Positions 44,894 through 52,672 of a stretch of DNA of 64,000 nucleotides are shown piece by piece. Both the position numbers and the translations under genes were made by a program. The notes below the pieces were generated by a model. It did not search any database and was not told where the DNA came from. It saw only the letters and a program-made list of their open reading frames with translations. Location: positions 1-64,000 of the forward strand of contig NZ_JAFMPK010000035.1 in the NCBI RefSeq assembly GCF_017349295.1, written 5' to 3'. This DNA is from Myceligenerans salitolerans (GTDB lineage: Bacteria; Actinomycetota; Actinomycetes; Actinomycetales; Cellulomonadaceae). The first letter of the stretch is position 1, and each line of letters begins with the position of its first letter.

Positions 44894-45874
44894 TCATGAA
44901 GCCCGGGTGATCTTGGAAATAGGTTCGCCGGTGCCGGGCGGGCGTACCCCGCGTCGTGCCAGCACGAGGCCCGCGCCCGCCAGCACACCGTCGACCACCG
45001 TCAGAACGACCCGGCTGACCAGGACCGCGAGCGCCGGTGCCGCGGCACCGGGGAGGGAGCCGGCCAGGACGCCGGCCAGCACGACCTCGCGCACGCCCGC
45101 GCCGGCGGGTGCGATCACGACCAGGAACCCGACGGTCCAGGCGAGTGCCCAGCCGCCGACCGCCAGCGCGAAGGTGCGTGCCGACGGCGTCATGCCCAGT
45201 CCGGTGGCCAGCAGCCAGGTCTGCGTCCCGGCGACGAGCCAGCCGGCAACCGACCACGCCGTCGTGGCCGCCAGGCCGCGCCAGGTCAGGGGGCGGGTGA
45301 GAGGTGCCCGGCCGCCGATCCGCAGGGCGAGGCCGATGAGGCGGTTCAGCACGGGCGGCAGGAGGACGACGGCGATCGCGGGAGTGGTCCACACGACCCA
45401 GCCCCAGGCACCGAGCGCGCCCGCCGACACGAACGGGAGCGCGACCGCTCCGACGGCGGCGCCGGAGACCACCGACACCAGTACCGCCACTCCCATCGAG
45501 GCGACCGACCGGTGCCGGGGAATGCGGTGGTCGGCGCCGATCTCCGCTGCCGCGACCACGTTCCACACGCCGCCGGGCAGGTACTTGCCGAGCTGGCTGA
45601 GTCCGAAGACGCTCACGGCGTCTCGCAGGGACAGCCGCGAGCCGAGGTCGGCCAGGACGGCTCGCCAGGCGATCAGCGTGCACCACACGTAGACGAACCC
45701 GAGGACGACGACGGCGGCCAGCGTGCCGCCCGAGAGCATCGCGGCGGCGTCGGCCAGCTCGTGGCGGGCACCGACGACGTACCAGGCGGCGAGCCCGACG
45801 GTCACGGCGAGGAAGCCCCACCGCACGCCGGGCGACCTCATCGTGCGGGCCGCGATGCCCAGCGCGCGCTTCAC
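44894..45874 (-). CDS. Flippase-like membrane protein (LPG synthase TM / UPF0104 family)
   Basis: 326-residue membrane protein with about eight helices. Family marks: FGLSQLGKYLPGGVWNV (the GKYLPG motif), and VIAPAGAGVREVVLAGVLAG near the end. The family includes the lysyl-PG synthase flippase domain and many proteins of unknown function beside glycosyltransferases, where export of a lipid-linked sugar is assumed. GTG 45874 overlaps the stop of the GT4 gene (GTGA 45871-45874), so it is translationally coupled in a GT2-GT4-flippase operon. The open frame continues upstream to 47302 but there is antisense or out-of-frame to the GT4 gene. Confidence 0.88.
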   Translation of the reverse strand: MKRALGIAARTMRSPGVRWGFLAVTVGLAAWYVVGARHELADAAAMLSGGTLAAVVVLGFVYVWCTLIAWRAVLADLGSRLSLRDAVSVFGLSQLGKYLPGGVWNVVAAAEIGADHRIPRHRSVASMGVAVLVSVVSGAAVGAVALPFVSAGALGAWGWVVWTTPAIAVVLLPPVLNRLIGLALRIGGRAPLTRPLTWRGLAATTAWSVAGWLVAGTQTWLLATGLGMTPSARTFALAVGGWALAWTVGFLVVIAPAGAGVREVVLAGVLAGSLPGAAAPALAVLVSRVVLTVVDGVLAGAGLVLARRGVRPPGTGEPISKITRAS

Positions 45875-47097
45875 GCGTCGCCTCCGCCCCGCGGGTGGTG
45901 GTCTGGCGCCGCGGGGACGCCGTCGCCCCGTCCACCCCTCGCCGGCGCGGAGCCTGTCATGATGCCGAGGAGCGGAGTCACGACCGACGGCGGGCGGATC
46001 GCGTCGCGGCCCGTGGCTGCGCGGGTGCGGGCGGCGTCGAGGCGGGCCGGGTCCGTGAGGTCGGTGAGGGTCTTCGCGAGGGCGTGCGGGTCGGCGGGCG
46101 GGACGAGTTCGGCGACGTCGCCGACGGCGCGGCGTTGCGGGGGAGTGTCGGAGGTGACGACGACGCACCCGGCAGCGAGTCCCTGGTAGACCTTGTTCGG
46201 CACGACCCGGAGCCCTTTCGGGGTGTCGCTGAAGATGCCGAGGCAGACGTCGTGTGCGGCGACCAGCGCGGGGAGGTCGGCGGGCTCGATCCAGTCGTGC
46301 CAGGTGACCCCTGGCGTGCCGCGGAGCACCTCGCGGGCGGCGGACAGGTCCTGCCCGGACCCGATCATCGTCACGTGCAGGTCCGCTCCCGCGGCGACGG
46401 CGTCCCGGACGGCTTCGGCGATCACCCGGGTGCCCTGCAGCGGTGTGTACAGGCCGAAGAACACGACCCGCAGCCCGCGGCCGTCGGCCGCCGTGTCCGG
46501 CTGCCCGGCCAGGCCGGCGTCGTCGGGTGTGCCGTCGGGCTCGGCGGAGGCGAGGGCCGGTGCGGCCGCGTCGAACCAGGCGGGCGGGGCGCCGACCAGG
46601 ACCGTGACGCCCTTGGCTGGGTCCGGGAGCATGGCGCGGTGCTCGTCCGTGTCCGTGACGACGACGTCCGCGCAGCCGGTCGCAACGCGGTCCAGCAGGT
46701 TCAGCAGCCGGACCCGCAGGCCTGTGGCCCCGCGGTCGGTCGCGGTGTCCCCGGCGAAGACCAGATGGTCGAGGACGACGGTGGAGCGGGGGAACAGTGC
46801 TCGCGCCAGGACGACGTCGAAGTGCCCCAGGTAGCCCACGAGCACGGTGTCGGGTCGCCCGTGTGCGCGGCGTAGCCGGACCGCTCCGGCCACGAGGCTC
46901 GCCCAGCAGGTCAGCAGCCGGATCAGCAGGAGCGGCAGGCGCCACGGCTGCTGCAGCATGCGGACCCGTTCCGCCGTGGAGAACCCGAGCGGGCGGTTCA
47001 GCTCGGTGACCTCGGCGCCGTGGGCGCGCAGGCCGGTGACGAGGACGGCGACGCGGGGGTGGCGTTCGGCGTCGTACGTGCCGAACGTCAGGATCAC
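45871..47097 (-). CDS. GT4-family glycosyltransferase
   Basis: 408-residue cytoplasmic GT-B transferase. N-terminal fold MILTFGTYDAERHPRVAVLV; C-terminal donor domain with RVVFFGLYTPLQGTRVIAEA, LHVTMIGSGQDL, WIEPADLPALVAAHDVCLG and PNKVYQGLAAGCVVVT, the GT4 donor-binding loop (usual E-x7-E replaced by K-V-Y-Q-G-L-A-A). Starts GTG 47097 inside the stop of the GT2 gene and ends inside the start of the flippase gene. Both overlaps are 4 bp, so the three are made together. Likely adds a sugar to a lipid-linked intermediate. A Ser/Gly/Asp tail ends the protein. Confidence 0.9.
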   Translation of the reverse strand: MILTFGTYDAERHPRVAVLVTGLRAHGAEVTELNRPLGFSTAERVRMLQQPWRLPLLLIRLLTCWASLVAGAVRLRRAHGRPDTVLVGYLGHFDVVLARALFPRSTVVLDHLVFAGDTATDRGATGLRVRLLNLLDRVATGCADVVVTDTDEHRAMLPDPAKGVTVLVGAPPAWFDAAAPALASAEPDGTPDDAGLAGQPDTAADGRGLRVVFFGLYTPLQGTRVIAEAVRDAVAAGADLHVTMIGSGQDLSAAREVLRGTPGVTWHDWIEPADLPALVAAHDVCLGIFSDTPKGLRVVPNKVYQGLAAGCVVVTSDTPPQRRAVGDVAELVPPADPHALAKTLTDLTDPARLDAARTRAATGRDAIRPPSVVTPLLGIMTGSAPARGGRGDGVPAAPDHHPRGGGDA

Positions 47098-48239
47098 GAC
47101 AGGCCCGCCGGTTCCTCGGCGCGGCCGCCGGCCGCGTCGCGCAGCACCTCGGACCGCCCCGCCTTGAGAGCGGGCCGCGTGGCGGCGCCGGGCTCCCCGG
47201 GGCCGGGCGTTCCGGTGGTCGTGCCGGCTGTCGTCCCGGTGGTCGCGCCGGGGCCGGAGCTCGCGTCGCGTCCCGCCGTCGTCGGGACCGGGCGGGAGTC
47301 ACGCCCGTACTGGACCTCCTTGAGGCGCTCCAGCGTCTCCTCCATCAGCGTGCGGTTCGTCTTCTGCAGATCCGCGATGACCAGCAGGGCGAACGACAGC
47401 AGCGCCCCCACCAGCATCGAGGAGCCCAGGATCAGGGACTGGATGTGCTGGCCCGCCTGGCCGAGCATCAGGAGCACGAGATACCGGCCGAAGGGGATCA
47501 GGCAGCCCAGGCCGAAGATCACGCCGAGTGTCACGAACACCGTGTGCGGCTTGTACATGAGGTACGAGCGTGCGATCGCCTGGCCCGACTTGCGGATGTG
47601 CTGCCACATGCTGGAGAACAGGCGTGACTCGCGGGTCTTCGGGTTGGTGGTGACCGGGACGCTCGCGATCCGCAGGCGCTTGTTGCCCGCCTGGATGATC
47701 GTCTCCATGCAGTAGCTGAACTGCGTGACCACGTTCAGGCGCATCAGCGACGCGCGGGAGTACGCGCGGAACCCGCTGGCGGCGTCGGGCAGATCGGTCT
47801 CGGCGGCGAAGTTGACCACCTCGCTGCCCACCTTCTGCAGCGCCTTCTTCAGCGGGGAGAAGTGCTCGATCGTGGCGGTCTGCCGGTCGGCGATCGCGAT
47901 GTCCGCCTCGCCGGCGACCACCGGCGCGACCAGGTCGCCGATGCGCTCCTGCGGGTACTGGTTGTCGCCGTCGGTGTTCACGACGACGTCGGCGCCGTGG
48001 CGCAGCGCGTAGTCGACGCCGTCGCGGAACGAACGGGCCAGACCCATGGTCCGCGCGTGACGGACGAAGTGCCGCACGCCCAGGCGGCGCGCCACCTCGA
48101 CCGTCGCGTCGGTGGACCCGTCGTCGATGACCAGGATCTCGACCTCGTCGATCCCGGGGATCTCGCGGGGGACCGTGGCGAGCACGAGGGGGAGCGTCTC
48201 CGCCTCGTTGAGGCAGGGGATCTGCACGAACAGCTTCAT
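47094..48239 (-). CDS. GT2-family polyprenyl-phosphate glycosyltransferase with two C-terminal helices
   Basis: 381 residues. GT-A domain: FVQIPCLNEAETLPLVL, VIDDGSTDATVEVA (39-44 DDGSTD), NTDGDNQYP holding the metal-binding DxD, DAASGFRAYS as acceptor site. Two helices follow (about 245-265 and 280-305), the DPM1/ArnC-like build that makes dolichol- or undecaprenyl-phosphate sugars, the donors used by GT-C enzymes such as the nearby DUF2142 proteins may be. A Thr/Gly/Pro-rich tail of about 70 residues ends it. ATG 48239 opens the GT2-GT4-flippase operon; a minus-strand TACGAT at 48277-48282 would give a leader of about 30 nt. Confidence 0.9.
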   Translation of the reverse strand: MKLFVQIPCLNEAETLPLVLATVPREIPGIDEVEILVIDDGSTDATVEVARRLGVRHFVRHARTMGLARSFRDGVDYALRHGADVVVNTDGDNQYPQERIGDLVAPVVAGEADIAIADRQTATIEHFSPLKKALQKVGSEVVNFAAETDLPDAASGFRAYSRASLMRLNVVTQFSYCMETIIQAGNKRLRIASVPVTTNPKTRESRLFSSMWQHIRKSGQAIARSYLMYKPHTVFVTLGVIFGLGCLIPFGRYLVLLMLGQAGQHIQSLILGSSMLVGALLSFALLVIADLQKTNRTLMEETLERLKEVQYGRDSRPVPTTAGRDASSGPGATTGTTAGTTTGTPGPGEPGAATRPALKAGRSEVLRDAAGGRAEEPAGLS

Positions 48240-48276
48240 GGGGAGGGACTTCCGCCTCGGGGCTGGGGCACCACCC

Positions 48277-48282
48277 ATCGTA
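48277..48282 (-). promoter_or_regulatory. Candidate -10 of GT2-GT4-flippase operon
   Basis: TACGAT on the minus strand, transcription near 48270, leader about 31 nt to ATG 48239. Confidence 0.35.
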
Positions 48283-48406
48283 CTGAGCGGCGGAGCGGTG
48301 GGGGAACGGGGGAAGGCCGGACGCCGCGGGGGCACCGTGTCCGGCGGATCGGCAGATCGGCGGGAACGGCCCGGCGTGTTCGTGACATTGCTCCCGGTCA
48401 GCGGCG

Positions 48407-48412
48407 TACGCT
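48407..48412 (+). promoter_or_regulatory. -10 element of DUF3499 gene, leaderless
   Basis: TACGCT, 6 nt, then GTG 48419. Confidence 0.6.
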
Positions 48413-48418
48413 CAGCGG

Positions 48419-48793
48419 GTGAGATCGGTGAGACAGTGCTCGAGGTCCGCATGTACCCATGCTGCGGTCGCGACACTCACGTACGTGTACGCGGACTCGA
48501 CGGCGGTGCTGGGTCCGCTCGCGCACCTCGCCGAGCCCCATAGCTACGACCTGTGCTCCGAGCACGCGGAAGGCCTGACCGCGCCACGCGGCTGGGAGGT
48601 GGTCCGGCTGGTCGCCGAGTTCCCCGCGGAACCCGCCCCCTCACCCGACGATCTCTCGGCACTGGCCGACGCCGTGCGCGAGGCGGGCCGCACCCGCAGG
48701 GCACCGGACGACACGACCGAGTCCCCGACGGAGCCGGGCGTCACGGAGACGGCACGCCGGGGCCATCTGAGGGTGCTGCGGGCAGAGGACTGA
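48419..48793 (+). CDS. DUF3499 family protein
   Basis: 124 residues, function unknown. The family core is complete: CSRSACTHAAVATLTYVYAD, then LAEPHSYDLCSEHAEGLTAP. Three conserved cysteines and a His (Cys8, Cys12 and the DLCSEH pair) look like a zinc-ribbon. The C-terminal half is hydrophilic and variable. GTG start with TACGCT 6 nt upstream. Between the GT2 operon and manA; the family lies near manA/manB/whiB2 in many actinobacteria (recalled for M. tuberculosis Rv3258c), so a link to mannose metabolism or its regulation is possible. Confidence 0.9.
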   Translation: MRSVRQCSRSACTHAAVATLTYVYADSTAVLGPLAHLAEPHSYDLCSEHAEGLTAPRGWEVVRLVAEFPAEPAPSPDDLSALADAVREAGRTRRAPDDTTESPTEPGVTETARRGHLRVLRAED

Positions 48794-48798
48794 CGGCT

Positions 48799-48814
48799 CC
48801 GCCGGTCCCGGCGG
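48799..48814. terminator. Small hairpin between DUF3499 and manA
   Basis: CCGCCGGTCCCGGCGG folds on itself; placed in the 30-bp gap between convergent genes. Confidence 0.35.
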
Positions 48815-48823
48815 CGCGCGTCG

Positions 48824-50047
48824 CTACGGAACCCAGGCGCAGACGACGTGACCCGTCCCCGTCAGCGTGAGGGCCCCGGAGACGTCCGGGACGAACGCCG
48901 AACCACCGCGAGCCAGGCTCGTCGCCGCACCGTTCCCGCAGGTCAGAGTCGTCTCGCCGTCGAGGCACAAGACGATCCGCGGGCCGTCGTCGGGCAGCTC
49001 CACGCCCTCGCTCGGGTCGACGTCGGCCAGCGTCAGCGCGAACTCGGCGACCGGTGCCCGGTACGTCTGCACCTGGCCGCGGCTGCCGGACGTCGCGACC
49101 TCGGGCAGCACCGGCGGCCGCGCCGCGAACGACGCACACTCGACCAGCGCACCCGCGTCGACCAGCTTGCTCGTCAGCCCCGCGCGCAGCACGTTGTCCG
49201 ACGACGCCATGATCTCCGTCCCCACCCCCGACAGGTAGGCGTGCAGCTCACCGGCCGGGGTGAACAGCGCCTCGCCGGGCTCCAGCGTGAAGCGGTTCAT
49301 CAGGAGCGACGCGATCGCGCCCGGATCGCCGGGATGCTGGTCCGCCAGGTCGACGACCGTGCGGTCCGCGCGCTCGAACGGGGAGCCCGCGGCCAGGCGC
49401 TCGCGGACCGAGTCGACCGTCCGCTCGATGTCGGACCGGCAGCCGGTGTCCTGGCGGGCCCGGATGAGCACGTCGAACGCGGCTCGCATGCCCGCGGCCG
49501 AGCGATCGGCACGGAGTGCGGCCACCACCTCGTCGACCAGCCTGCCGCCGAGGCCGTCCAGCAGGCTGAGCGCGGCGCGGGTGCCGCGCAGGCCCGCGAG
49601 TCCCTCGAACTGCGTGAGCGCCACGAGCATCTCGGGCTTGTGCTGGTCGTCGTGGAAGGAGCGCTTCGGCGATCCGGCCGGGAGGCCGAGCCGGTTCTCG
49701 CGGTTGAAGCCCTCCCGCGCGGTGTGCGGCTTCGGGTGGACCTGGAGGGAGAGCGCGCGGCGTGCGGCCAGCACCTTGAGGAGGTACGGCAGGCGGGGAC
49801 CGAACTCGTCGGCGACGCGCTTCCCGAGCATGGCGTCGGGGGCCGAGCGGATGAGCGAGTGGAGGGTCGTGCCGTCGTCGGCCGGACCGGTGCGGGACGG
49901 GGCGCTCGGGTGGGCGCCGAGCCACAGCTCGGCCTGGGGCGTGCCGTCCGGCTCGGCGCCGAGCAGACGGGGGATGGCGTCGTAGGCCCCCCAGTCGTAC
50001 GTCTGGACCGTGTTCCTCAGCCGGAGGGGGACGTCGGTGGCGTGCAC
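48824..50047 (-). CDS. manA: Mannose-6-phosphate isomerase, class I
   Basis: 407-residue zinc enzyme interconverting fructose-6-P and mannose-6-P, the entry to GDP-mannose. Two cupin domains. The first zinc motif is LQVHPKPHTAREGF, then NHKPEMLVAL-type DQHKPEMLVALT; the C-terminal part has GELHAYLSGVGTEIMASSDNV, the type I signature. GTG 50047 is chosen because TAAACT lies 7 nt upstream and the family N-terminus (LRLRNTVQTYDWGAYDAI) starts close after; the frame is open to 50209 but without family likeness. With manB at 57162 it supplies mannose precursors for the many mannosyl-type transferases around. Confidence 0.95.
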   Translation of the reverse strand: MHATDVPLRLRNTVQTYDWGAYDAIPRLLGAEPDGTPQAELWLGAHPSAPSRTGPADDGTTLHSLIRSAPDAMLGKRVADEFGPRLPYLLKVLAARRALSLQVHPKPHTAREGFNRENRLGLPAGSPKRSFHDDQHKPEMLVALTQFEGLAGLRGTRAALSLLDGLGGRLVDEVVAALRADRSAAGMRAAFDVLIRARQDTGCRSDIERTVDSVRERLAAGSPFERADRTVVDLADQHPGDPGAIASLLMNRFTLEPGEALFTPAGELHAYLSGVGTEIMASSDNVLRAGLTSKLVDAGALVECASFAARPPVLPEVATSGSRGQVQTYRAPVAEFALTLADVDPSEGVELPDDGPRIVLCLDGETTLTCGNGAATSLARGGSAFVPDVSGALTLTGTGHVVCAWVP

Positions 50048-50054
50048 CCGGGCG

Positions 50055-50060
50055 AGTTTA
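50055..50060 (-). promoter_or_regulatory. -10 element of manA, leaderless
   Basis: TAAACT on the minus strand, 7 nt, then GTG 50047. Confidence 0.55.
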
Positions 50061-50159
50061 TCGGGCGTGGTCCGGCGCCGTGTGACGGCTCGGGGGAGGG
50101 GGAGTGAGGGTGGGCGGGCATGAGGTCCTGGCGTGTCGCGGCCCAGCCGCCATGAACGA

Positions 50160-50204
50160 CGGCGGCCGGACCGGAAGGCATCGTCACTTCCCGTCCGGCC
50201 GCCG
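50160..50204 (-). terminator. Strong hairpin downstream of amidase gene
   Basis: CGGCGGCCGGAC (50160-50171) pairs with GTCCGGCCGCCG (50193-50204); after one mismatch GGAAG (50173-50177) pairs with CTTCC (50187-50191), leaving a 9-nt loop. It begins 20 bp after the amidase stop. Confidence 0.75.
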
Positions 50205-50224
50205 GTCATGGGCCGTGACCGGTG

Positions 50225-52561
50225 TCAGTTCAGGTACGCGGCCGCCTCCCAGCGAACCGAGTCGTACACGACCCCTGAGCCACCGAGCACGACGATCCGC
50301 TGCGGGTCGAGCCGATCGAGCTCTGCCTCGATGGCGGACGGCAGCGTCGACTCGTCGGTCAGCAGCACGGGACCGCCGAGGCTGCCGGCCGCCGCGGCGC
50401 CCGACAAGGCGTCCGGGAAGTTTCGCCCGTTCGCGATGTAGACCACGGACGTCCCGGGCCGGAACGCTGCCTCGGAGATCTCCGCCGAGGTCTCCCACCG
50501 GTTGCCGCCGGCCAGTCGGCTCACTCCACCGCTGGTGTGCGTCGCGAGTTCCGCCTCGATGGCGGTGCTGACGACGCCCGACCCACCGAGCACGATGATC
50601 CGCTGGGGCCGGAGCCGGTCCAGCTCGTCCGCGACCGTGCCCGGTAGGGCGTCGTCGTCGGTCAGGAGCACCGGGCCGCCGAGGATGCCGGCGGCTGCCG
50701 CGCCCGACAGCGCGTCGGGGAAGTTGCGGCCGTTCGCCACGTAGGCGACCGCGACGCCCGGGTCGAAGGTCGCGGCCGAGATGGCGGCCGAGGTCTCCCA
50801 CCGGTTCGCGCCCGACAGGCGGGACACGTTCGCCGAGAACGCCGCGAGCGTGGCCTCGACCTCGGACGAGACGACGCCCTCCCCGCCGACGACGACGATC
50901 CGGGTCGGGTTCAGGCGCTCCAGCTCGTTCCGGACCACGGCGGGAATCCGGTCGGTGGCGGTCAGCAGGACCGGGCCGTCGAGCGTGCCGGCGGCCGCGG
51001 CGGCGGACAGTGCGTCGGGGAAGTTGCGACCGCTGGCCACATAGGCCACGTCGACGCCCGCCGTGAAGGTCGCCTCGGAGATCGCCGCCGAGGTCTCGTA
51101 ACGGTTCGCACCGGCGAGCCGCTCGGGCAACTGCGCCGTGTAGTGCTCTGCCCAGTTCCTCGCCGTGGCGCGGATCGTGCTCAGCAGCGGGTAACCCAGG
51201 TTGCCCGGGCAGGCCGTGGCATGGGTGTCACGGTGGCCGAACACGTGCGCGAGTTCCACCTGGTCGCCCGGGTAGTACTTGCCGCCCTCGGTGTGGCCGA
51301 CGGCGGTGAACGTGGACGTGCCCTCGGGGTCGACGCCGTACCGCGCCAGCTTGAAGCCGATGATGTTTCCGACGCCGGTCAGCTGCGCCTCCTGCGGCGC
51401 GACCTCCTGGTAGTTGCCCAGCATGGAGACACCGACCGTGCCTGTGTTCCAGCCTCCCGTGTGGGCGCCGATGATCGGTTCCTCGATGCTGCCGGCGGCG
51501 CCCTCGTAGATGTTGCCCCACTTGTCGACCAGGAAGTTGTAGCCGATGTCGCACCAGCCGTTGGAGTCCTGGTGGAACGCCTGGTCGTTGCGGATCTGCT
51601 GCATGGCTTCCGCGACGGTGGCGTAGTCGTTCGCCCCCGCGGTGTGGTGGACGGCCGCCTTCTCGAGGCCGTCGGGTGCCGGGTACCAGGTCGGTCCGTC
51701 CCCAGGATCGTCACACCGGGGTGCGGCGCCCCACTCCTCGCGCGTGATGATCGTCGGCCCGAAGGATCCGGAGCTCGACGTCGTCGTCTCCGCCGACGTC
51801 GTGGACATGGTCGACGCCGACTCCTGGGAACCCGCGATCTTCCCGCCGGTCAGTGCCTCCGGCGAGTCGACGGTCTCGGAGGACACGAGCACGAGCTCCA
51901 CACCCTCGGGCACGGTCCGCACGCCGTCGACCGTGGCGAGCTGCACGGCGTCGGACTCACCGACGTAGACGGGGACCGAGGTCGTGACGTCGGACTCCTG
52001 GTCGGGCCCGTCCGTCTGCTTCTCGAGGTGCGTCCAGTCGCTCCACGTGCCGTCGAGCGCGCGTGTCCGCACCTGGAGCTCGGGGACGGTGTCGTCGATC
52101 GGCGTCGGCCACTTCGCGCCGACCGTCTGGAAGCCCTCGGGGACCTCGAGCACGCCCGCGAGAAGGCCTGCCTGGTCGGTGGTGTCGAGAGTCACGGCGC
52201 CGTCGTCCGTGGTGTCCGGCGTCGGCTCGGTCGCCGTGTCCTCGGGAGCGGACTCGACGACGTCGTCCACCGTCGTCTCCGGGGCGGTGTCGATGTCGAT
52301 GGAATCGACGTTCGCCTCGGCCGTGCCCGACTCCGGAAGGGTGGAGTCGGTCGTGGTGGTACCCGTCGGCTCCGGCTCCAGGTCGGTGGACCGGTCGTGG
52401 GTGAGCGCGACGGCGCTCGGGGCGAGCGCGCTCGTGAGGGCCAGGGTGGGGATCGCTCCCAGGGCGAGAGCCCGTCCGGCGATGACCCGGGTGACGGGGA
52501 CCACCGGCGTGGAGCGCTTGGCGGTGTACTTCTTCTGTGCAGGCCGTGCGTGCCTTGCCAC
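50225..52561 (-). CDS. Secreted N-acetylmuramoyl-L-alanine amidase (PGRP/Ami_2) with three cell-wall-binding repeats
   Basis: 778-residue peptidoglycan hydrolase cutting the amide bond between MurNAc and L-Ala. Long signal peptide (about 1-52); Asp/Thr/Glu-rich linker to about 130; a conserved N-terminal beta region (about 130-235); PGRP-type amidase domain about 268-470 with REEWGAAPRCD, His305-His306 (AAVHHTAGA), and FGHRDTHATACPG with His443 and Cys451, the zinc ligands; then three CW_binding_2 repeats (about 480-575, 580-675, 680-775), each with NRxETSA, GRNFPDAL, GPVLLT and VVLGGxGVVS. GTG 52561 has GAGGAGGAG upstream, clear in contrast to the many leaderless starts here. A minus-strand TAGGCT (52616-52621) may be its -10. 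Confidence 0.93.
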   Translation of the reverse strand: MARHARPAQKKYTAKRSTPVVPVTRVIAGRALALGAIPTLALTSALAPSAVALTHDRSTDLEPEPTGTTTTDSTLPESGTAEANVDSIDIDTAPETTVDDVVESAPEDTATEPTPDTTDDGAVTLDTTDQAGLLAGVLEVPEGFQTVGAKWPTPIDDTVPELQVRTRALDGTWSDWTHLEKQTDGPDQESDVTTSVPVYVGESDAVQLATVDGVRTVPEGVELVLVSSETVDSPEALTGGKIAGSQESASTMSTTSAETTTSSSGSFGPTIITREEWGAAPRCDDPGDGPTWYPAPDGLEKAAVHHTAGANDYATVAEAMQQIRNDQAFHQDSNGWCDIGYNFLVDKWGNIYEGAAGSIEEPIIGAHTGGWNTGTVGVSMLGNYQEVAPQEAQLTGVGNIIGFKLARYGVDPEGTSTFTAVGHTEGGKYYPGDQVELAHVFGHRDTHATACPGNLGYPLLSTIRATARNWAEHYTAQLPERLAGANRYETSAAISEATFTAGVDVAYVASGRNFPDALSAAAAAGTLDGPVLLTATDRIPAVVRNELERLNPTRIVVVGGEGVVSSEVEATLAAFSANVSRLSGANRWETSAAISAATFDPGVAVAYVANGRNFPDALSGAAAAGILGGPVLLTDDDALPGTVADELDRLRPQRIIVLGGSGVVSTAIEAELATHTSGGVSRLAGGNRWETSAEISEAAFRPGTSVVYIANGRNFPDALSGAAAAGSLGGPVLLTDESTLPSAIEAELDRLDPQRIVVLGGSGVVYDSVRWEAAAYLN

Positions 52562-52672
52562 GAATACTCCTCCTCACGGATCACGTCCGGTGAATTCGCA
52601 TCAGCGGACGCGGGGAGCCTACTGGCCGACGGATGAAAGGAGCCGGATCGAGGGGGTGAAATCGGTGGCCGA

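Noticed and set aside
44894-47302. 802-codon minus-strand frame read as one protein
   Set aside because: Only the part after GTG 45874 is a real protein (flippase-like). The upstream part is out of frame with the motif-bearing GT4 gene.
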